From a virus, in IMG/VR virus record IMGVR_UViG_3300030085_003035, positions 1-24,621 of that record: a DNA stretch of 24,621 nucleotides, one strand, 5' to 3'. The position numbers were made by a program, and so were the translations under genes. The notes beneath the pieces were generated by a model, which saw only the letters and a list, made by a program, of their open reading frames with translations, did not search any database and was not told the DNA's origin. How positions within the stretch are numbered: position 1 is the stretch's first letter; each line of letters opens with the position of its first letter. Positions 20,054-24,621 of this stretch are shown in pieces.

Positions 20054-20200
20054 TTATTCATCATCCCAATAGTCATCATCTTCTTTTACTATTTGAATTA
20101 CTGCTCTTCTACCACAAATAGGACAATACATTGGTTCTTCAAAGCTTCCTACAAAGGATGTATTTTCGCATTCTTCACATTCAATTTTATGTTCGATCAC
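20054..20200 (-). CDS. Small zinc-ribbon protein, 48 aa, GTG start
   Basis: Reads VIEHKIECEECENTSFVGSF with the first CxxC (8-11), then EEPMYCPICGRRAV with the second CxxC (26-29), and an acidic end. This is a classic two-knuckle zinc ribbon. The GTG at 20200 has AAGGA six bases upstream, inside the DUF1289 gene, so the two overlap by 14 bp. Too short to carry a catalytic domain; probably nucleic-acid or protein binding. Confidence 0.75.
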   Translation of the reverse strand: MIEHKIECEECENTSFVGSFEEPMYCPICGRRAVIQIVKEDDDYWDDE

Positions 20201-20339
20201 GTTCAATCCTTTCTAGGATTTCTATTTTTCTTTCATCGGTTGCGGTAAGCCACTCGGTTATTTCATCCTTGTGTCTATCACAACCGATACAGTAGTCATC
20301 TACAATTGTACAGATTTGAATGCATGGACTAGAAGTCAA
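20187..20339 (-). CDS. DUF1289 family protein, about 50 aa
   Basis: Contains SPCIQICTIVDDYCIGCDRH, with four cysteines in the DUF1289 pattern, followed by EITEWLTATDERKIEILERI. DUF1289 proteins are small Fe-S or zinc-type proteins of proteobacteria, and carriage here hints at such a host. The start is uncertain: I take the TTG at 20339, nine bases after GGAG, giving M-TSSPC; a GTG at 20345 is also possible. Both overlap the end of nrdJ by 11-17 bp. Confidence 0.75.
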   Translation of the reverse strand: MTSSPCIQICTIVDDYCIGCDRHKDEITEWLTATDERKIEILERIERDRT

Positions 20340-22548
20340 TTTCACAGGCTCCGCCGGCGCATGCGGCAGCACCCATAGTATCTACATCGGTAAATACTTG
20401 TTCTGTTAAATCTTCATTCCAATTTGGCATTACCAGATACTGTTGGATCTTATTCCATTTATGCATGAGATAAGCATCTTTCAAACAATATTCAGTCTTC
20501 TTAATATCACCTTTCAAATAGTTATTTGCAAAATTTTCAAATCGCCGAACCCAATCCTGTCTTGCAGAATTTTCAGAAGATTCAAGACTAATATCCATAC
20601 CCATACCTTGTGCTGTTGAGCATGCATCCCATAGGTTCGGGAATACTTTCATAGCGTCAACTACAAGACCAGATGCAAAGATTGCAGCCGCACCGTATAG
20701 TTTTACCATTTGCTTCTCATCAATCACCGCGGTGTTCGGTGCTTGGTTGTAGTCCTTGTCACCAGACATACCAAGGAATGAAATACCGGAGAAAGAATAA
20801 CGATTCTCAAATACGTATTTCTCTACTTCGTCCCAATCATCAACAATAATAGTATTAGAGACATTATGACGAATACCTTCATCAGCGCAAAGTTCCTCAT
20901 TTGTACCAGCAACGACCCAGTGCTTTTGTGCCTTTGCAACCAATTCCAAATGCTTGACACCATAGAGTTCATCCTTATACATTGATCCTTTATGTGGTAC
21001 AATAGGATACGAAATAACTACATCCGTACCATTGGCAGACCATACAGATTCTTCAACCATATAAGGATTTGACTTGATGATAGCCTGAGTAATTTCAGAC
21101 TCTTTATTCATTTGGATGTTTCGGATGTACATCGGGGAATGTTCTGCGTGGATTCCGCTTGCTGTTTGTAGGAGGACGCTTGCGTTACCGCTTGGCTTAA
21201 CGCATGTAGTCCGAGCAGCAGGATTAATGCCAATGATAGCAGCGACCTCTCTATTAATTTTCTTAACAATTTTAGCTCCCTTTTCAAGAACCTTTGCATC
21301 GAAGAGTACGTCCGGATTATTCATCCAACCAGTAATCGATACACCGAGCAATGCTTCACGGTCAAAGATTTTCTTAGATACTGGAGAAAGAAATTTGAAG
21401 TCTGTGTAACCGGCTTGCAGTGTACCAAGGATAGCACCAGCTCGACAAGCCAAATAAAAATCTTCTGGTGTTTTACACATGCCACCATTGATTTCTGTAA
21501 GGTTACAACCTTGCCAACCAGATTCTCCTTCGTACTGTGGATACATTCCGATCTCAACACAAGGATTTGTTGTATGTTCCTTTGACGTAGTAAAGTAGAA
21601 TCCTGGCTCACCAAATGATTTGACTGATTCCATAATCTTAGCAAACATTTCTGGTGTTGCCTCATCACGTACAATCACTGCTGAGTTGTTGGATCTGCCA
21701 CGTTGTGCATTGTCCATAAACCAGTTGCCGGTTTTTGCATTCATCATCTCATCATCTTCTGGTGAGAACAAACAAATAGTAGCCGAACGACGAACACCAC
21801 CAGATAATACTGCATCAGCGGCATGCATACAGATGTCATATACTGTGATTGGTTTTAGTTTAACTGGTTCTTTTGAATCGATAACCAGACCTTGTAGTAA
21901 CAACTCGATTTTATCGAGTGCTTTACGTAAACCTTCTGGTCCCGGTGCTTTGAATCCACCAGATATTTTTGATCCTTTTGGTCTAATATGAGTTAGATCA
22001 AAAAATACTCTGCGGCCTTCGTACTCCGGAAACTTACCACCACCTACAAAATAAGAAGACATCAACACGTCGAGAGCTGAAGCCCAGCCTTCAATAGAGT
22101 CTTCTACAATATAACCTTTGGCCTGTTTAGTTCTGCTTTGAATATTTGGAAATTTAGCTACGTGATGTTGCTGCACAGAAAATCCTGCGCCTGCACCACA
22201 TAGTAAAATATAAAAGAATTCTCCAAAGAACTCTGCACGATCTGCATAAGATGATGTGCAATTGTACATGCGCATTTGGTGTTTTAGTAGTTGTTCACCA
22301 CCAAACTGTAAAGCTCTTTGTGCTCCTAGTACTCGCTGCTCTTTATACGCAGTGCGAGCCTCTTCTAAATATGACTGCAATTTACCGGCAGCCTCATCAT
22401 AATTTTCTTGGTGCATGTTAATGACTCGATCTACCGATTCATCCCATGACTCATAACCACCATTACCGGTTTCTTTGAACCGAGAGTATCCTTCGTAAAA
22501 TTTAGTTTGCGATAAAAATTCTCTAGTGTCCACAAACGGAGTTTGCAT
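20329..22548 (-). CDS. nrdJ: Adenosylcobalamin-dependent ribonucleotide reductase (class II)
   Basis: Monomeric class II RNR, reducing ribonucleotides to deoxyribonucleotides with coenzyme B12. With the start at 22548 the protein is 739 residues, the same length as Lactobacillus leichmannii RTPR. Seen: C97 in YNCTSSY and C348 in GCNL (redox pair), thiyl-radical loop NPCVE at 328-332 (C330), and the C-terminal thiol pair C730/C735 in CAGGAC. Conserved segments CGAGAGFSVQ, SGGVRRSATI and PSGNASVLL are also present. The ATG at 22548 has AGGA six bases ahead; the earlier ATG at 22563 has no RBS. It depends on B12 supplied by the host. First gene of a five-gene operon. Confidence 0.93.
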   Translation of the reverse strand: MQTPFVDTREFLSQTKFYEGYSRFKETGNGGYESWDESVDRVINMHQENYDEAAGKLQSYLEEARTAYKEQRVLGAQRALQFGGEQLLKHQMRMYNCTSSYADRAEFFGEFFYILLCGAGAGFSVQQHHVAKFPNIQSRTKQAKGYIVEDSIEGWASALDVLMSSYFVGGGKFPEYEGRRVFFDLTHIRPKGSKISGGFKAPGPEGLRKALDKIELLLQGLVIDSKEPVKLKPITVYDICMHAADAVLSGGVRRSATICLFSPEDDEMMNAKTGNWFMDNAQRGRSNNSAVIVRDEATPEMFAKIMESVKSFGEPGFYFTTSKEHTTNPCVEIGMYPQYEGESGWQGCNLTEINGGMCKTPEDFYLACRAGAILGTLQAGYTDFKFLSPVSKKIFDREALLGVSITGWMNNPDVLFDAKVLEKGAKIVKKINREVAAIIGINPAARTTCVKPSGNASVLLQTASGIHAEHSPMYIRNIQMNKESEITQAIIKSNPYMVEESVWSANGTDVVISYPIVPHKGSMYKDELYGVKHLELVAKAQKHWVVAGTNEELCADEGIRHNVSNTIIVDDWDEVEKYVFENRYSFSGISFLGMSGDKDYNQAPNTAVIDEKQMVKLYGAAAIFASGLVVDAMKVFPNLWDACSTAQGMGMDISLESSENSARQDWVRRFENFANNYLKGDIKKTEYCLKDAYLMHKWNKIQQYLVMPNWNEDLTEQVFTDVDTMGAAACAGGACEIDF

Positions 22549-22588
22549 TCTCTGTCCTAACATATAGCTGAATTGTTTTATTGGTAGT

Positions 22589-22617
22589 ATTATATATCAA
22601 AACGCAGTTTTTGTAAA
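22589..22617 (-). promoter_or_regulatory. nrdJ promoter
   Basis: Minus strand: TTTACA (-35, 22617-22612), 17 bp, TATAAT (-10, 22594-22589). It lacks the TAGATCTA tail and the TGTGG spacer end of the other copies. The right arm of a 14-bp inverted repeat occupies most of the spacer. Confidence 0.8.
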
Positions 22618-22647
22618 CCCCTAAAATGGCCTTAAAACTGCGTTTTG
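22598..22647. repeat. 14-bp inverted repeat around the nrdJ -35 box
   Basis: Perfect arms CAAAACGCAGTTTT (22598-22611) and AAAACTGCGTTTTG (22634-22647), separated by 22 bases that contain the -35. Arm centres are about 36 bp apart. A regulator binding both arms could block the promoter. On the plus strand the repeat is followed by TTAATTTTTTTTT, so it could also act as a terminator for rightward antisense transcripts; in the minus direction no U-run follows. Confidence 0.65.
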
Positions 22648-22663
22648 TTAATTTTTTTTTCTT

Positions 22664-22876
22664 TTAATCAGAAAAATGTTCGTTGATCGTATCAATCACA
22701 TCTTGCCAACGAGCAATTTTTTCCATCTCAGCTACTACAGCTTCTGTAATATCCGAGTGTTCACCGATACCAGCTGGATTAGCAAGGTATACTTCAACAT
22801 TCATTTTATGAACCGCAATGTTACCTTTAGCATATTCTTCTACTGCAGCTAACATATCATCTCTAGTGTCAATCAT
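22664..22876 (-). CDS. Conserved hypothetical phage protein, 70 aa
   Basis: Acidic helical protein (MIDTRDDMLAAVEEYAKGNI ... NEHFSD). It resembles small conserved genes of marine T4-like phages. The RBS is weak: GGAG lies 12 bases from the ATG. It follows the 53-aa membrane protein gene by 9 bp. Function unknown. Confidence 0.7.
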   Translation of the reverse strand: MIDTRDDMLAAVEEYAKGNIAVHKMNVEVYLANPAGIGEHSDITEAVVAEMEKIARWQDVIDTINEHFSD

Positions 22877-22885
22877 TTTTATTTT

Positions 22886-23047
22886 TTACTCCGATTTCCA
22901 AATTGTCCATGCACCATAAGCAATTGCTGCGTATGCTGCCATTTTTGCGAAAGGTCCGGCAAATAAAATTACAACACCTACAGCAACAAGTGCTGCGCCG
23001 TCCCACGATGTTCTTTCACTTATCCTGTTATTTATCCATTCTCTCAT
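22886..23047 (-). CDS. Small two-segment membrane protein, holin candidate, 53 aa
   Basis: Begins MREWINNRISERTSWDGAAL, then a hydrophobic run VAVGVVILFAGPFAKMAAYA and AIAYGAWTIWKSE. Two membrane segments (about 17-30 and 36-50) with a short turn at GPFAK, a charged N-terminus and a short polar C-terminus. Its place right after the membrane-anchored DUF1353 gene and the spanin pair makes a holin role possible, but sequence alone does not show it. Confidence 0.7.
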   Translation of the reverse strand: MREWINNRISERTSWDGAALVAVGVVILFAGPFAKMAAYAAIAYGAWTIWKSE

Positions 23048-23048
23048 G

Positions 23049-23675
23049 CTACTCTCCTAATAATTTCTTTTCGTTGAACTCATTGAGTCCTTCGATTTTA
23101 CAGTTACGTTTACGGTGTCCATTCCATGCTGCGAATCCTCCAATACGCAATGCCCAATAAGCAAGGTTATTAAGGAAATGAAAACCGTTTTGCTCGATGT
23201 TAATATCTCTAAATATTTCATCGGCTCTTTTCTGGTCAATGACTCCTAATGTTTCTTTCTGACCAGATCGCAACAGAGTTTCATATTTATATGCGTAGTC
23301 GTGTACGAGACCACCCATTAACAAAACACCTGTTGGCGATAACCACGTATGCAAGAACTTTGGTATCGATGCTCCATCGAACTGAAAGCCTTGCGGTATA
23401 ATAAATCCTTCTCCATTAATCTCAAATGCCCAGTCATCTGCTACTTCCCAATGACGTGTACCAAGTAACCACATCCATATTGCACCCCAAAAACCTTTGC
23501 CGGCTGTGGGGATAGGAATCGGTCTTAGTTTTGGCATTACATTATATTTGAATCCTATAAGTTCTTTATCATTGTCTACACCAAAAAGATTAATAATAAA
23601 TCCGATAATAATAAGAACACCGACTACTGTGAATTGCCACCATGTTATAAGTTGATCTATAATAAAAGACATCAT
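23049..23675 (-). CDS. Membrane-anchored DUF1353 protein, 208 aa
   Basis: Residues 8-31 form one membrane helix (LITWWQFTVVGVLIIIGFII). The rest matches DUF1353: HWEVADDWAFEINGEGFIIP (75-94), GFQFDGASIPKFLHTWLSP (96-114), LMGGLVHDYAYKYE (119-132) with the conserved HD at 125-126, and RADEIFRDI (150-158). DUF1353 is common in tailed phages; its activity is not established to my knowledge. Next to spanins and with an N-terminal anchor, it could be a cell-wall enzyme. The ATG overlaps the o-spanin stop by 4 bp (ATGA), with AAGGAG upstream. Confidence 0.78.
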   Translation of the reverse strand: MMSFIIDQLITWWQFTVVGVLIIIGFIINLFGVDNDKELIGFKYNVMPKLRPIPIPTAGKGFWGAIWMWLLGTRHWEVADDWAFEINGEGFIIPQGFQFDGASIPKFLHTWLSPTGVLLMGGLVHDYAYKYETLLRSGQKETLGVIDQKRADEIFRDINIEQNGFHFLNNLAYWALRIGGFAAWNGHRKRNCKIEGLNEFNEKKLLGE

Positions 23676-24064
23676 TCTTCTTTCTCCTTATCTGTTACAG
23701 CATCTTCGTAATATACAATAATGTTTTTTTGTTGATTAATATATCTTCGAAGCTCTGCAATGTTAAGAGCTAAGTTCTCATAATCTTTCATTGATAAAGC
23801 AACAAAAGCAAGTTCACCGTTTTCCGCGGTAAACTCTTTTACGAATTCTTCATAGATCTCTTCGTTTACTACGTAAACTCGAACATCATTCAGTTGTACT
23901 GGCTTCGGTCGTGCTACCGTCGGTATCGTTACTTTCTCGATCTTGGTTACCGTCTTCACTTCCGCTGGCAGCCTTAGACTGCTGCAGCCAGTTAGGAATA
24001 GGACGGCCACCATCGCCACCGGTATCGGTAGTAATTTCACGCCAGATTTTAGCAGTTGCACCAT
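23672..24064 (-). CDS. o-spanin (Rz1-like) outer-membrane lipoprotein, 130 aa
   Basis: Signal peptide with lipobox LTGC (24-27; Cys27), followed by Ser28, which fits outer-membrane sorting. The mature part begins SSLRLPAEVKTVTKIEK, with proline-containing stretches, then a predicted helix. It overlaps the i-spanin candidate gene by 179 bp in another frame, the out-of-frame overlapping arrangement seen in many Rz/Rz1 pairs. It is longer than lambda Rz1. Function: joins the inner spanin to fuse the membranes at lysis. Confidence 0.7.
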   Translation of the reverse strand: MVQLLKSGVKLLPIPVAMVAVLFLTGCSSLRLPAEVKTVTKIEKVTIPTVARPKPVQLNDVRVYVVNEEIYEEFVKEFTAENGELAFVALSMKDYENLALNIAELRRYINQQKNIIVYYEDAVTDKEKEE

Positions 24065-24389
24065 TCATTCTACCTTCTAAGTCTTTTGCATCTGTCAGTG
24101 CATCTTTGACTAGATTGAGTTGTTGTAATTTATCACGGAGACTATCTCCGTATTGTTCAGCCTTTTGTAAATCTACTTGCAGAGATTTATTGAGTGCTCC
24201 TAATTTTTCTTGATTTTCGATTGCTGCATCTAAACTCGCCGATGCTGTCTGTACAGCAACTTCGAGTTGTGCATTGTTCTCAGTAAGGATCGCAATCTTA
24301 TTTTGTGTAGTGTCATAATAGTATTTAGCACCATACGCAACAGCACCAATGATTGCCATAACAAATATTAAGATGTATATTCTAAGCAT
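23886..24389 (-). CDS. i-spanin (Rz-like) protein, 167 aa
   Basis: N-terminal membrane anchor at 4-20 (IYILIFVMAIIGAVAYG), then a long coiled coil (about 27-105, for example NKSLQVDLQKAEQYGDSLRD) and an acidic, serine/threonine-rich end. This is the topology of inner-membrane spanins. The acidic C-terminal part overlaps the start of the o-spanin gene in a different frame, which may explain its low-complexity composition. Assignment rests on topology and context, not on sequence identity. Confidence 0.68.
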   Translation of the reverse strand: MLRIYILIFVMAIIGAVAYGAKYYYDTTQNKIAILTENNAQLEVAVQTASASLDAAIENQEKLGALNKSLQVDLQKAEQYGDSLRDKLQQLNLVKDALTDAKDLEGRMNGATAKIWREITTDTGGDGGRPIPNWLQQSKAASGSEDGNQDRESNDTDGSTTEASTTE

Positions 24390-24391
24390 TG

Positions 24392-24571
24392 CTAATCTGC
24401 CGCCGCTATTGTAATAGTTCCGGCATCTACTTGTTTTATTATTTCATCATAATGCATGTTACCTACTGCACCCACTGCAACAGACATTTCAGTTTGTCCA
24501 TTACATGTAAATTTTATTGATATGTTATTTCCACTTTGATCTTTAACATACTTTAAATTAGTAAAAATCAT
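24392..24571 (-). CDS. Small conserved phage protein, 59 aa
   Basis: Begins MIFTNLKYVKDQSGNNISIK, then a beta-rich body and HYDEIIKQVDAGTITIAAAD. The pattern (initial beta strands with a KYVKD motif, then Y-EI-K-V-AGT) resembles small proteins found near phage structural genes. The ATG at 24571 follows CGGAG by six bases. Function unknown. Confidence 0.7.
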   Translation of the reverse strand: MIFTNLKYVKDQSGNNISIKFTCNGQTEMSVAVGAVGNMHYDEIIKQVDAGTITIAAAD

Positions 24572-24572
24572 T

Positions 24573-24621
24573 TTATATCTCCGCTGAAAAATCAAATGAA
24601 ACATCAATAGCACCGCTAGCG
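24573..24621 (-). CDS. 3' end of an upstream gene (partial)
   Basis: The last 15 codons of an open frame entering from the right edge: ASGAIDVSFDFSAEI followed by a stop at 24573-24575. The RBS of the next gene lies within its last codons. Too short to name; possibly structural. Confidence 0.5.
   Translation of the reverse strand, partial: ASGAIDVSFDFSAEI

Noticed and set aside
22598-22647. Inverted repeat as a Rho-independent terminator of the leftward transcript
   Set aside because: No U-run follows it in the minus direction; the T-run is on the plus side, and the -35 of nrdJ lies in the loop.
23284-23291. TATAAATA octamer on the minus strand
   Set aside because: It lies in the middle of the DUF1353 gene, about 240 bp from the next start; most likely chance.
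616-24213. Long open frames on the plus strand, for example 834-1163, 14048-14377, 21620-21991 and 23911-24213
   Set aside because: They lie opposite well-supported minus-strand genes, lack RBSs, and have no recognisable domains. No plus-strand gene is supported in the window.
1-24621. CRISPR arrays, insertion sequences, integrase or attachment sites, rRNA
   Set aside because: No regularly spaced repeats, transposase or integrase motifs or rRNA-like sequence were seen. The promoter repeats are dispersed and explained by function.

Overview
This window is a 24.6 kb piece of a marine T4-like myovirus genome (class Caudoviricetes) whose host is probably Gram-negative. Three things point to T4-like: the 5' end of a gp32 single-stranded DNA-binding protein, a gp33 late-transcription co-activator next to it, and a T4 RNase H-type 5' nuclease. 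The many tightly packed small genes, the class II ribonucleotide reductase and several proteins that look like marine cyanophage/pelagiphage conserved hypotheticals suggest the marine group. Lipoboxes on three proteins and an overlapping inner/outer spanin pair imply a host with an outer membrane. Family assignments come from recognising motifs by eye; no database search was run.

Every gene I can support lies on the minus strand, so transcription runs from high to low coordinates. Many genes overlap by 1-50 bp. Ten sigma70-like promoters with exactly 17 bp between the boxes punctuate the map (-35 TTTACW or TGTACW, -10 TATAAT or TAGAAT). Several share a longer conserved block that includes TAGATCTA just after the -10. 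Four TATAAATA sites are candidates for T4-type late promoters.

Layout from right to left. 24621-22664: lysis-like region with an overlapping i-spanin/o-spanin pair, a membrane-anchored DUF1353 protein and a small hydrophobic protein. 22617-19231: nrdJ operon (monomeric B12-dependent RNR, DUF1289 protein, zinc ribbon, GIY-YIG-like protein, SNase-type nuclease); its promoter carries a 14-bp inverted repeat. 19220-17642: 5' nuclease (rnh), a DUF6433-like protein and an unclear reading-frame region. 17615-15731: small conserved phage genes and a PD-(D/E)XK nuclease. 15718-6381: a run of 17 genes starting with a 5'(3')-deoxyribonucleotidase and an EF-hand membrane protein, then an 8 kb glycan cassette (six glycosyltransferase-like proteins, UDP-galactopyranose mutase, two methyltransferase-like proteins and an MptE/DUF115-like protein). 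6377-2579: accessory small genes, including an HExxH protein, two lipoproteins, small membrane proteins and a structured intergenic stretch with a possible frameshifted gene. 2575-1: DNA replication and late-transcription genes (conserved 372-residue protein, gp33, gp32).

Taken together, the window combines nucleotide supply (NrdJ, deoxyribonucleotidase, several nucleases that could recycle host DNA), replication and late transcription (gp32, gp33, RNase H), surface or virion glycosylation possibly involving galactofuranose, and lysis. The most interesting parts are the Glf-centred glycan cassette, the DUF1353 lysis neighbourhood, two apparently leaderless genes, and two places where coding-like sequence does not fit a simple reading frame.
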